Positions 1-6,508 of a stretch of DNA of 11,238 nucleotides are shown here, piece after piece. A model generated the notes under the pieces. That model worked only from the letters and a program-made list of their open reading frames with translations. It did not search any database and was not told the origin of the DNA. Source of the DNA: an uncultured Bacteroides sp. (GTDB lineage: Bacteria > Bacteroidota > Bacteroidia > Bacteroidales > Bacteroidaceae). Each line of letters opens with the position of its first letter. Position 1 is the stretch's first letter. Location of the stretch: the NCBI GenBank assembly GCA_900551645.1, contig URWP01000075.1, forward strand, positions 1 to 11,238, read 5' to 3'. Made by a program: the position numbers and the translations under genes.

Positions 1-57
1 GGACTTAAAATCCCTTGGCCAGTAATGGCTGTGCGGGTTCAAGTCCCGCTTCGAGTA
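1..57 (+). tRNA. tRNA-Leu (anticodon UAA), 3' part only
   Basis: This is a leucine tRNA cut by the left window edge. The visible part starts in the anticodon stem: GGA, then the 7-base loop CTTAAAA with anticodon TAA at 6-8, then TCC. A long variable arm follows (about 15-32), as expected of a class II tRNA. The T arm is GCGGG (33-37), loop TTCAAGT and CCCGC (45-49). The 3' acceptor strand is TTCGAGT (50-56), followed by discriminator A57, which fits tRNA-Leu. CCA is not encoded. The acceptor 5' strand and D arm lie outside the window. Confidence 0.93.
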
Positions 58-72
58 CGATAGTAGATATAT

Positions 73-109
73 AACTCCTTGTAGGTTAAATACTTACAAG
101 GAGTTTTTT
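73..109 (+). terminator. Terminator of the tRNA-Leu gene
   Basis: A perfect 11-bp stem, AACTCCTTGTA (73-83) with TACAAGGAGTT (95-105), is followed by a T run ending at 109. It lies 15 bases after the tRNA 3' end and is a classic intrinsic terminator. Confidence 0.9.
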
Positions 110-359
110 ATTGTTTTCGTAAATATAAGTATAGGCAAAGTCGTTTAATGGATTAACCATTTGAAAAGTTAGTGTCGGTTTGTACTTCTGATTGTCGGGT
201 GGAGGTTGATATAGGAAGAAACATTCCGGTTGACTTGTTTATATATGTGTCGGCGGTAGAGTATTGGTCAGCGGTTCTGCCTTGATTCTTTTTATCAGAA
301 CTCCTTGATATTTCGGACTTAATTTCATCCATCCTTATGGAAATTTCAACGCTTTGTCT
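110..359. other. Gene-free intergenic stretch
   Basis: I see no convincing gene here. No reading frame shows protein-like composition, and no RNA gene is recognised. A short hairpin AATGG-ATTAA-CCATT lies near 147-161. The right end runs into the promoter of the transporter gene. Confidence 0.5.
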
Positions 360-367
360 TATATTTG
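360..367 (+). promoter_or_regulatory. Promoter -7 box of the POT transporter gene
   Basis: TATATTTG matches the Bacteroidetes -7 consensus TAnnTTTG exactly. It predicts transcription starting near 373-375 and a leader of about 38 bases before the ATG at 412. The expected -33 region (about 336-341) holds only a weak match. Confidence 0.65.
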
Positions 368-411
368 CAGATAAATATAAAAATTATTAATCATTAAATC
401 TTCATTTACTT

Positions 412-1977
412 ATGTTTAAAAATCATCCAAAAGGTTTGCTGGCTGCAGCAATATCTAACATGGGCGAACGTTTTGGCTATTACATCATGAATGCCGTGCT
501 GGTATTGTTCCTCTGCTCCAAATTCGGTCTGAGCGATGAAACCAGTTCCATTATCTATTCGGTATTTTATTGCGGTATCTATGTATTGAGCCTGGTTGGG
601 GGTATCATCGCCGACAAAACACAAAACTATAAGGCTACTATCATGTCTGGACTGATAGTGATGTCTTTGGGATATGTTATCCTTTCTGTTCCAGTATTGT
701 CGACAGAATCCAACATCGGTTGGCTGTTGCCGTTGACTTGCCTTGCATTGTTCCTGATTGCTTTCGGTAACGGTCTGTTCAAAGGTAACCTGCAGGCTAT
801 TGTCGGCCAGATGTATGACAACTTCGAGAAAGAAGCTGCTGAGAAGGGACCTGAAGCTCTGAAGATTGCCAGAAGCCGCCGTGACTCTGGCTTCCAGATA
901 TTCTATGTATTCATTAATGTGGGTGGTCTGATTGCTCCGTTCATCGCTCCATTGTTGAGAGAATGGTGGCTGAAGGTTCATAACCTGGCTTATAATGCCG
1001 ATCTTCCAGCTTTGTGTCATCAGTATCTGCAAGAAGGTGCAGGTATGGCAGCCGACAGTTTTAACAACATGTCTGAGCTGGTAGTCAAGGTAGGTGGTAC
1101 CATGTCGGCCGATATGGCTCCGTTCTGTACGCAATATCTGGATGTATTCAATACGGGAATCCACTATTCTTTCATCGCTTCCGTATTGGCTATGCTGATT
1201 TCTTTGTTTATCTTCATTATTAACCGTAATATTTTCCCGACTCCGGGTAAGAAGACTGCAAAAGAAGTAGTCGATTATACGCCGGAAGAAAAAGCTGCGA
1301 TGGCTAAGGAAATCAAGCAGCGTATGTATGCTTTGTTTGCAGTGTTGGCAATCGTTATCTTCTTCTGGTTCTCGTTCCATCAGAACGGTCAGTCACTTTC
1401 GTTGTTCGCCCGTGACTTTGTGGTAACAGAAAGTATCGCTCCTGAAATCTGGCAGGCTGTCAATCCGTTCTTTGTAATTGTACTGACTCCGATAATCATG
1501 TGGTTCTTCGGACTGTTTACCCGTCGTGGCAAGGAAATTTCTACACCTAGAAAGATTGCTATCGGTATGGCTGTAGCAGGTATCGCTTATTTGTTCCTGA
1601 CTGTTTACTCAATTGCCATGGATTATCCTTCTGGTACAGAATTCAAGGCGATGGCCGATTCTGCCAAAGCAGGTATAAAAGCAGGTCCGTGGGTACTGAT
1701 TGTCGTTTATTTCTTCCTGACAGTAGCCGAGCTGTTCATTTCTCCGTTGGGACTTTCATTTGTATCGAAGGTGGCTCCTAAGAATGTTCAGGGATTGTGT
1801 CAGGGTTTGTGGCTGGGTGCTACAGCTGTAGGTAACATTTTCCTGTGGATAGGCCCGTTGATGTATAACAAACTTCCTATTTGGGAATGCTGGACGGTAT
1901 TCTTTGTAGTATGTCTTATTTCGATGGGAGTTATGCTGGGTATGGTGAAATGGCTGGAGCGTGTCGTTAATTGTTAA
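412..1977 (+). CDS. POT (PTR2) family peptide/proton symporter-like MFS transporter
   Basis: The product is a 521-residue inner-membrane transporter of the proton-dependent oligopeptide transporter family, likely importing di- or tripeptides (substrate inferred from family). Its N-terminus holds NMGERFGYY (16-24), the TM1 ExxERFxYY signature. GNGLFKGN (119-126) corresponds to the TM4 region with its lysine (K124). IFYVFINVGGLIAP (163-176) matches the PTR2 signature in TM5. FHQNGQSL (322-329) is the TM7 segment, and AELFISPLGLSF (439-450) is the TM10 motif with E440. About 12 hydrophobic helices are seen, with a long soluble loop at about 187-247. Three usually conserved residues differ: N16 replaces the first Glu of ExxER, H323 replaces the Glu of the usual FEQ, and G125 replaces the Pro of the usual KPN. 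The ATG at 412 begins just ahead of the signature. The gene stands alone, with its own promoter and downstream hairpins. Confidence 0.9.
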   Translation: MFKNHPKGLLAAAISNMGERFGYYIMNAVLVLFLCSKFGLSDETSSIIYSVFYCGIYVLSLVGGIIADKTQNYKATIMSGLIVMSLGYVILSVPVLSTESNIGWLLPLTCLALFLIAFGNGLFKGNLQAIVGQMYDNFEKEAAEKGPEALKIARSRRDSGFQIFYVFINVGGLIAPFIAPLLREWWLKVHNLAYNADLPALCHQYLQEGAGMAADSFNNMSELVVKVGGTMSADMAPFCTQYLDVFNTGIHYSFIASVLAMLISLFIFIINRNIFPTPGKKTAKEVVDYTPEEKAAMAKEIKQRMYALFAVLAIVIFFWFSFHQNGQSLSLFARDFVVTESIAPEIWQAVNPFFVIVLTPIIMWFFGLFTRRGKEISTPRKIAIGMAVAGIAYLFLTVYSIAMDYPSGTEFKAMADSAKAGIKAGPWVLIVVYFFLTVAELFISPLGLSFVSKVAPKNVQGLCQGLWLGATAVGNIFLWIGPLMYNKLPIWECWTVFFVVCLISMGVMLGMVKWLERVVNC

Positions 1978-2002
1978 GCACTGAATGCTGCATCATATTG
2001 TT

Positions 2003-2038
2003 CAAGAGCCGACCGGTATACAGACCGGACGGCTCTTG
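2003..2038 (+). terminator. Strong hairpin after the POT gene, without a U tract
   Basis: CAAGAGCCG (2003-2011) pairs with CGGCTCTTG (2030-2038), and CCGGT (2013-2017) pairs with ACCGG (2024-2028). An A/A mismatch separates the two helices and the loop is ATACAG. It lies 25 bases after the transporter stop codon. The bases after it (ACGTTTATAT) are not a run of T, so it may protect the mRNA 3' end or be a weak terminator backed by the next hairpin. Confidence 0.55.
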
Positions 2039-2074
2039 ACGTTTATATTGGGGCAGTTGTATTCTGCCAAAAAG

Positions 2075-2113
2075 AAAAGAGGCAGAGAAACCGTTCAGTT
2101 TCCTGCCTCTTTT
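2075..2113. terminator. Bidirectional terminator between the POT gene and the 44-residue gene
   Basis: AAAAGAGGCAG (2075-2085) pairs with CTGCCTCTTTT (2103-2113), and GAAAC (2087-2091) pairs with GTTTC (2098-2102). One base, A2086, is bulged and the loop is CGTTCA. On the minus strand the stem runs into TTTTCTTTTT, a good U tract for the small gene ending at 2142. On the plus strand the stem itself ends in TTTT, so it can also stop transcription from the transporter. Confidence 0.85.
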
Positions 2114-2141
2114 ACATATGGTTTAAAGGTTATTTACTAAA

Positions 2142-2276
2142 TCAAGCTTGACGAGCAAGCAGTTTCTGGAGTTTGCTGTTCAATGCCTGACACATAGCAC
2201 CGTTTCCCATAGCCTGATAACGCTTGATACGGTACTGTAACATCACGATTTCATTTACATTCTCTTTCATACTCAT
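2142..2276 (-). CDS. Small basic hypothetical protein, 44 residues
   Basis: An ATG at 2276 opens a 44-codon frame ending in TGA at 2142. The product begins MSMKENVNEIVMLQYRIKRY and ends LNSKLQKLLARQA. I do not recognise a domain. It has seven Lys/Arg against two acidic residues, five Met, one Cys (C29), no signal peptide and no membrane segment. It looks like one or two amphipathic helices, hinting at an RNA-, DNA- or protein-binding role (inference only). Support for a real gene comes from its surroundings: an exact -7 box upstream (2351-2358), an A-rich sequence AAAAGCAA before the start, and a strong terminator 28 bases after the stop. An alternative start is the Met at position 3 (2270). 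A leader hairpin and an operator-like palindrome suggest it is regulated. Confidence 0.7.
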   Translation of the reverse strand: MSMKENVNEIVMLQYRIKRYQAMGNGAMCQALNSKLQKLLARQA

Positions 2277-2286
2277 TTGCTTTTGT

Positions 2287-2307
2287 GCCTTCCGCGTTTC
2301 GGAAAGC
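2287..2307 (-). promoter_or_regulatory. Hairpin in the leader of the 44-residue gene
   Basis: In the minus-strand transcript GCUUUCCG pairs with CGGAAGGC over 8 bp (one G-U pair) around an AAACG loop. It ends only 10 bases before the start codon at 2276, so it abuts the ribosome landing site and could affect translation. No known riboswitch class is recognised. Confidence 0.5.
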
Positions 2308-2350
2308 TGTTCTACATCTATATTTCCTTATATCTGTATTATTAACGCTG

Positions 2351-2358
2351 CAAAGATA
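2351..2358 (-). promoter_or_regulatory. Promoter -7 box of the 44-residue gene
   Basis: Read on the minus strand this is TATCTTTG, an exact TAnnTTTG match followed by CAG. It predicts a start near 2344 and a leader of about 68 bases. The -33 position falls on the edge of the palindrome at 2377-2392. Confidence 0.7.
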
Positions 2359-2376
2359 CAAATTGTTTATGAAAAA

Positions 2377-2392
2377 CATGTTTTAAAACATG
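2377..2392. promoter_or_regulatory. Perfect 16-bp palindrome over the -33 region, possible operator
   Basis: CATGTTTTAAAACATG is a perfect palindrome. Its nearer edge is 18 bases upstream of the -7 box of the small gene, so it covers the place where sigma region 4 would bind. This position is typical for a repressor site. The AT-rich core could make such a palindrome by chance, so the operator role is inference. Confidence 0.45.
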
Positions 2393-2399
2393 AAAAATA

Positions 2400-2665
2400 G
2401 CGATTTCTCTATTTTTTTAACATGATTATGCCTTGTTTTGCTATTCAGACATTACAAAATCATGACAAGGCATCGGGCGAAGAAGGTCGGAGAAGCAAAA
2501 TGAGGACAGTTGTCTGTAAAAGGATAGCCGGTTATTTCCTGAAGTTCATCTTTTATGGAATCAGTTTCTTTTTCATGAGGGTAGAGAGGACAGGAAATTT
2601 TCAGGAAATATTATTTCAATGGGAAGTTGAAATAGATTGCTCCCCCAGTCTGGTATAAACGTTGA
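2400..2665. other. Gene-free stretch with inverted repeats
   Basis: No convincing gene is seen on either strand. The stretch holds two long-range inverted repeats: ATGCCTTGT (2428-2436) with ACAAGGCAT (2465-2473), and TATTTCCTGAA (2533-2543) with TTCAGGAAATA (2600-2610). The motif CAGGAAAT also recurs as a direct repeat at 2591 and 2602, an 11-base period. No TAnnTTTG box was spotted on the plus strand. Confidence 0.4.
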
Positions 2666-2708
2666 GGCCTGTTGGCAATACCTGTAGGTTAAGGTTTGCC
2701 GACAGGCC
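2666..2708 (-). terminator. Terminator hairpin after the DUF2148 gene
   Basis: A 13-bp arm GGCCTGTTGGCAA (2666-2678) pairs with TTGCCGACAGGCC (2696-2708), with one G-T pair. ACCT/AGGT extends the stem after bulged T2679, and the loop is 8 bases. It sits 12 bases past the stop codon at 2721. The minus-strand U tract is poor (TCAACGTTTATA), but the stem is very stable and no plus-strand gene precedes it. Confidence 0.75.
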
Positions 2709-2720
2709 CTTATCTTTATG

Positions 2721-3260
2721 TCATTTCTCAGGCTGGTTGGATTTACGGTCGAAAAACGGATTCTTTGAAGAAGCACTTACCGGTATGGCATAAACACTTC
2801 GGCACCCTTTCAGAAAATCCAGACGCTGTGCTGCCAGTCCGGCGGAGAACATAACACGGGTATCTACCCGCATGTCTGCTGCTGTAGCGCAGGCTGATCC
2901 GATAGCGATACCTACATCGACCGAATTAATGGCACAGGGTACGCCTTCGGGTCTGGCCGTACAAGTAGGGAAACCGCAATGGCCACAGTTCAGTCCCTGT
3001 GCATGTTCATGGGTGCCGATAATGACTACACACTCGGCCTGTAGAATATTATTTGCATCCCGCAGGAAGAACTTCATGTCGGTTTCTTCGGCTATCTGTA
3101 CCATTGTTTTCGAAAGCTGTTGCAGTTCGTCGCCTGTAATCAAGGCTACTTCGATGATGTCTACTCCCTTGCCTTTTGGAGCAGTGCGTGCCGCGGTCAT
3201 CATTTGCCTGGCTATGCTGATGACATGTTCGTGGCGGCTGTCTCGTTCATTTTCTATCAT
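2721..3260 (-). CDS. DUF2148 ferredoxin-domain Fe-S protein
   Basis: This 179-residue cytoplasmic protein belongs to the DUF2148 family of uncharacterised ferredoxin-like proteins; no reaction is established. An N-terminal stretch ARTAPKGKGVDIIEV (about 24-38) resembles the start of nitroreductase-like folds. The centre holds Cys92-GHC95-GFPTC100 and then Cys109 (CxxCx4Cx8C), similar to the 4Fe-4S motif of RnfB-type proteins, so an Fe-S cluster is likely. Other cysteines are C77, C124 and C153. The Gly/Ala-rich segment GIAIGSACATAADM (117-130) is conserved-looking. The ATG at 3260 is in an A/T-rich context with a good promoter upstream, and the length fits the family. It is a single gene bounded by a terminator, probably a redox or metal-handling protein (inference). 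Confidence 0.85.
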   Translation of the reverse strand: MIENERDSRHEHVISIARQMMTAARTAPKGKGVDIIEVALITGDELQQLSKTMVQIAEETDMKFFLRDANNILQAECVVIIGTHEHAQGLNCGHCGFPTCTARPEGVPCAINSVDVGIAIGSACATAADMRVDTRVMFSAGLAAQRLDFLKGCRSVYAIPVSASSKNPFFDRKSNQPEK

Positions 3261-3312
3261 GGCTGTTATGTTGTTTAGATTAATTAGATTTATTGTATAA
3301 TCGTCGGTAAAA

Positions 3313-3343
3313 CAAAAATAATGAATTCAAATGAGACGGAAAA
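3313..3343 (-). promoter_or_regulatory. Promoter of the DUF2148 gene
   Basis: On the minus strand TATTTTTG (3313-3320) matches TAnnTTTG exactly. TTTT at 3340-3343, 19 bases upstream, stands in for the -33 TTTG. Transcription would start near 3306, giving a leader of about 45 bases. Confidence 0.6.
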
Positions 3344-3421
3344 GTATTTTAAGTACGGGCTGCAAGGAATCAGAATATTTGTAAGTCAGACGTATGTTTT
3401 ATTTATCGGTTGTCTGTAGTC

Positions 3422-3465
3422 AAAAAAACGTTCCCATGTCCTGGTTGAAACATGAGAACGTTTTT
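3422..3465 (-). terminator. Terminator of the GH9 gene
   Basis: On the minus strand AAAAACGTTCTCATGT pairs with ACATGGGAACGTTTTT around a loop of about 10 bases, with one U-G pair, and runs into the complement of A3422-A3428 as a U tract. It lies about 30 bases after the GH9 stop codon. The plus strand also ends in TTTTT (3461-3465), so it can work in both directions. Confidence 0.85.
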
Positions 3466-3493
3466 GTGTTTACTTAGTCTGTGTGGTTGTATT

Positions 3494-5260
3494 TTACAGA
3501 CCGTTTACTGAAGGAGCCAATGCATCCAGCATTGCGGAAAGGGTAAGAAGTGATGCGTTCCAGTTGATTGCAATTTCGTTGGTAGTATAGGACAGTTCCA
3601 AATCCAGGTATGCTTCATCGGGCGCACAGGTAAAAGCCTGTAGACCCATTTGTTGTTGTGGATTTGGGCCTCCTACCAGAAAACCGGGAATCGGATTGTC
3701 TATTCCGTCGGAAGCCGATAAACGGTGGTGTGGGTGCATCGGACTTTTGAAACCGAATCCTGTTACGTAGCAGTAGCCCGTAGCATTCAAGCCTAGCAGA
3801 TAGTTCATGTTTCGGTAAGCATTGTTCAGATAGATTCCTTTTTTGTCCAGCAGATAAGCGTGAACCAAAGAGATTCCTTGGCTGGCGCATTGGTCGGAGA
3901 GTGATCCCCAGAAAAAATCTTTGGTATGATGGCCATAAGGTGCATGGAAAGGAGTGGAGCCTGCATCTTGGACGAGGGAGTCGGCCAGATGAATCAGGCT
4001 GTTTTTCAGTTCTGGCAAGAACTTTTGCCCGGCTTCCTGTTTTTGAGTGGATGCCTGCATCCAGGAAAATACTCCAAGTGCTGACAGATTTCCCCAAACG
4101 GGCAGCATATAGCGATGTGGGGCATATCTTTCTGCATCCTGGAGATACGTCGGATTTCCGGTACTCAGGTATAGTTCTGTAGCGGCCCAGAAAAACTCGT
4201 CCTGAGTATCCCGGTCTCCGTATTCACCGGTAGAGATGGCCGGTTGGAACTGATGGTTCAGCTGTTGCTGGTCATAATAGGCGTCCGGGTGCGCTGTCGC
4301 CCAAGTGTAGGCTTTTTGAGCTGCCTGGATGGCTTTCTTGCTGAAACCTTGGAAATGATTGTCATAAGGAGAGAATAGGCGCGAAGCCTGTGCCATGACA
4401 GCTGCAAAATCGAGGGCGGCAGTGACTGATTTCTGGACGACATAGCGTGGCTGTTTGCAGTCTTCCGGACGGATAAATCCTTCAAAGTTGGGAGTCGTCA
4501 GTTTGTGGTATACACCACCGTCTGTCGGGTCTTGCATGCAGAGCATCCAGCCCAGATTGTAATAAGCTTCGTCCAATAAATCGGGTATACCGTTTCCGCT
4601 TTCGGGTATGTTGCTTTCCAGTTTTGCGAAGTATTCAGGGAATGCTTGGTAGGCAGAGAGCATCAGTCCGATTGTAAAGGCGGAATTGACGATGTATTTA
4701 TTATAATCGCCGGCATCATACCATCCTCCGGGTGCAGATATGAGGGTTCCGGCAGGACGACCGGATGAGGCCGCATTGGCGTGGATGATGACCTGATTGT
4801 CCGGATGTCCGGTGGGTCTGGACCATACTCCGGCATAGATTTCTTTTATGGGTAAGCTACAGCGTTGATAATAGAAAGCTTTCAGGGCTGCCCGGCTGAG
4901 TGGAAGCAAAGCCTGGTTGTCAATACTGAACGGAACGGTGTATTTCCCGTCGATAGTAAGCCGGTAATTCCCGGGAGTTGTCAGAGAACTGAAATCGAGG
5001 ACTGTACGGACCTTATCCGACCATTCGGAAGAAGCAGAATATAAAGGTTTCCCGGAAACAACAGTCTGTCCTGTGGATTCATCGATGACTGTAAACGTCT
5101 TTATATTTTTACAGTCAGTTACCGCAATTTTCTCTTGGTTTGGGTAATAACCCACCTGATTGATGCGGATGGTATCATTGGCAGCAATGGCTGTCAGTGG
5201 AGTTGCCAGAAGGAATAGTCTGGCCAATTGTCTGAAGCGTATAAATGTTTTTGGTTTCAT
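3494..5260 (-). CDS. Secreted glycoside hydrolase family 9 enzyme (endo-beta-glucanase type)
   Basis: A 588-residue GH9 enzyme, expected to cleave beta-1,4-glucan links (cellulose, mixed-linkage glucan or oligosaccharides) by inversion. Residues 1-27 form a signal peptide (RFRQLARLFLLATPLTAIAA) without a lipobox Cys, so the protein is probably periplasmic or secreted. Residues about 30-115 form the Ig-like CelD_N domain (IRINQVGYYP). The (alpha/alpha)6 catalytic domain spans about 120-580. It holds GGWYDAGDYNKY (178-189), with the nucleophilic-water aspartates D182 and D185; HPHHR (509-513), the substrate-binding His/Arg motif; and YTTNEIAINWNA (558-569), with the acid E562. All catalytic residues are present, so it should be active. 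It has no carbohydrate-binding module and no SusC/D neighbours. No clear -7 box was found; TATATTTT near 5335-5342 is a near match. Confidence 0.93.
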   Translation of the reverse strand: MKPKTFIRFRQLARLFLLATPLTAIAANDTIRINQVGYYPNQEKIAVTDCKNIKTFTVIDESTGQTVVSGKPLYSASSEWSDKVRTVLDFSSLTTPGNYRLTIDGKYTVPFSIDNQALLPLSRAALKAFYYQRCSLPIKEIYAGVWSRPTGHPDNQVIIHANAASSGRPAGTLISAPGGWYDAGDYNKYIVNSAFTIGLMLSAYQAFPEYFAKLESNIPESGNGIPDLLDEAYYNLGWMLCMQDPTDGGVYHKLTTPNFEGFIRPEDCKQPRYVVQKSVTAALDFAAVMAQASRLFSPYDNHFQGFSKKAIQAAQKAYTWATAHPDAYYDQQQLNHQFQPAISTGEYGDRDTQDEFFWAATELYLSTGNPTYLQDAERYAPHRYMLPVWGNLSALGVFSWMQASTQKQEAGQKFLPELKNSLIHLADSLVQDAGSTPFHAPYGHHTKDFFWGSLSDQCASQGISLVHAYLLDKKGIYLNNAYRNMNYLLGLNATGYCYVTGFGFKSPMHPHHRLSASDGIDNPIPGFLVGGPNPQQQMGLQAFTCAPDEAYLDLELSYTTNEIAINWNASLLTLSAMLDALAPSVNGL

Positions 5261-5447
5261 ATGTTTATCTTTAAGTGATAACTAGCCGGTTTGAATGAAG
5301 CGGAAGGAAGTGATATAGGTCCTTTTGTGTCTGTAAAAATATAGATTCCGGATGGCTTTAAAGGGTATGATTTGTTTTCAAGTTATTCAAACTATGTATT
5401 TATGTGTTCCTGAAGTGAGATAATACTGTATTTTACATCGAATTTCA

Positions 5448-5455
5448 TACCTTTG
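5448..5455 (+). promoter_or_regulatory. Promoter -7 box of the EamA transporter gene
   Basis: TACCTTTG matches TAnnTTTG exactly. Transcription would start near 5461, giving a leader of about 66 bases to the ATG at 5528. The -33 region (about 5424-5431) has no good TTTG. Confidence 0.65.
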
Positions 5456-5527
5456 CACAACTTAATTGAATACGGTCGGTTGTTTCCTGGAATAGGGGTA
5501 ATCATCGTATATTTATAACACAAAGAT

Positions 5528-6457
5528 ATGATAAGTACTATGAATCGTCTGAAAGGTTTCTTTTATGGAATCATTACGTCTGTTACATTCGGCCTGATTC
5601 CGTTGTTTACATTGCCGTTGATGCAGCAGGGAATGAAGTTCGACTCTATCCTGTTTTATCGGTTTGTGCTGGCTACCATTGCATTGGGGGTCATGATGTT
5701 GGTTAAGAAAGAATCGTTCCGGGTATCGTGGAAAGATGTACCTTTGTTTATTCTGTTGGCTTTCTTTTATACGGCTTCTGCCATGTTCCTGTTCTGGGGC
5801 TATGATTTTATGGGAGCTGGAGTGGCCACTACCATTCATTTTACTTATCCGGTCTTTGTCACATTGTTGATGCTGGTCTTGTTCCGTGAGAAGGCTTCTT
5901 GGGTTACCTGGTTGGCTATTGCGCTGGCTGTTTGTGGGGTTAGCCGGTTATCAATGGAAGGGTCAGACCTGACACTGGATTTTGTAGGGGTCGGTATCGT
6001 ATTGTTGTCGGCTGTCGGATATGCCAGTTACATTGTTGTAGTGAATAAGTCACGGTTGAAGGAGATGGATAGTCGTAAGTTGGCTTTTTATGTATTCATC
6101 TTTACTACATTAATGTTTGGGGGTAAGCTGCTGGTGGGAGGAGGCTTACAACCTGTGCCTGATACCTGGGCCTGGGGAAATCTCCTATTGTTGGCTGTAT
6201 TGCCCACCGTAATATCGAACATTACTCTGCTGTTGGCTGTACGGTATATTGGAGGTACATTAACTTCCATTTTGGGAGCCATGGAACCAGTGACAGCTGT
6301 ATGTATCGGTGCCTTTGTGTTCGGTGAACGGTTTACTGCTCAGGAAGGAGTTGGCATTGTACTGATTCTGATAGCTGTTACTATGATTATCCTGACAGGA
6401 ACTATCCGACGTACGTTATCATCGTTTGTGCGGAAGATTCGTCCGCGTCATGCGTAG
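5528..6457 (+). CDS. DMT-superfamily transporter with two EamA domains
   Basis: This 309-residue inner-membrane protein has the 10-helix architecture of the drug/metabolite transporter superfamily. The first EamA repeat covers about 8-138, with FYRFVLATIALG and GAGVATTIHFTYPVFVTLLMLVLFREK. The second covers about 150-290, with GGTLTSILGAMEPVTAVCIGAFVFGERF. The 'YPVFV...REK' and 'EPV...GER' motifs are the usual ends of each repeat. The C-terminal tail is short and basic (RRTLSSFVRKIRPRHA), which suggests a cytoplasmic end. Such proteins usually export amino acids, metabolites or drugs; the substrate cannot be read from sequence. A second Met at position 5 (5540) is an equally plausible start. 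It diverges from the GH9 gene and has its own promoter. Confidence 0.9.
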   Translation: MISTMNRLKGFFYGIITSVTFGLIPLFTLPLMQQGMKFDSILFYRFVLATIALGVMMLVKKESFRVSWKDVPLFILLAFFYTASAMFLFWGYDFMGAGVATTIHFTYPVFVTLLMLVLFREKASWVTWLAIALAVCGVSRLSMEGSDLTLDFVGVGIVLLSAVGYASYIVVVNKSRLKEMDSRKLAFYVFIFTTLMFGGKLLVGGGLQPVPDTWAWGNLLLLAVLPTVISNITLLLAVRYIGGTLTSILGAMEPVTAVCIGAFVFGERFTAQEGVGIVLILIAVTMIILTGTIRRTLSSFVRKIRPRHA

Positions 6458-6475
6458 AAACTATATTCTTTTTTA

Positions 6476-6483
6476 TAGCTTTG
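6476..6483 (+). promoter_or_regulatory. Promoter -7 box of the GH109-like gene
   Basis: TAGCTTTG matches TAnnTTTG exactly and lies 25 bases before the ATG at 6509. It would give a very short leader of about 19 bases. The gene therefore need not depend on the EamA gene that ends 51 bases upstream, although readthrough is possible because no terminator separates them. Confidence 0.6.
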
Positions 6484-6508
6484 TAGTTGAATCAGTATTA
6501 TTCTCTCT

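Noticed and set aside
406..1380. A 324-codon open frame antisense to the POT transporter
   Set aside because: It lies wholly opposite a clear transporter gene. Its product is rich in Gln, His, Ser and Arg with no recognisable domain, as expected from the reverse of membrane-protein codons.
2428..2473. Inverted repeat ATGCCTTGT/ACAAGGCAT
   Set aside because: The loop is 28 bases, there is no T run and no gene nearby ends here, so I could not assign it a role beyond noting it.
2422..2658. A 78-codon open frame on the plus strand between the small gene and the DUF2148 gene
   Set aside because: It has no promoter box or ribosome site, its composition is not protein-like, and the stretch is filled with inverted repeats. 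I see no family resemblance.
2872..3300. A 142-codon frame antisense to the DUF2148 gene
   Set aside because: The opposite strand encodes a recognisable Fe-S protein with a promoter and terminator. This frame's Met, Cys and Ser richness is a mirror effect.
6430..6446. Hairpin GCGGA/TCCGC near the end of the EamA gene, followed by T-rich sequence
   Set aside because: The stem is only 5 bp, lies inside the coding sequence, and the T run starts about 20 bases later, so it is not a usual intrinsic terminator.
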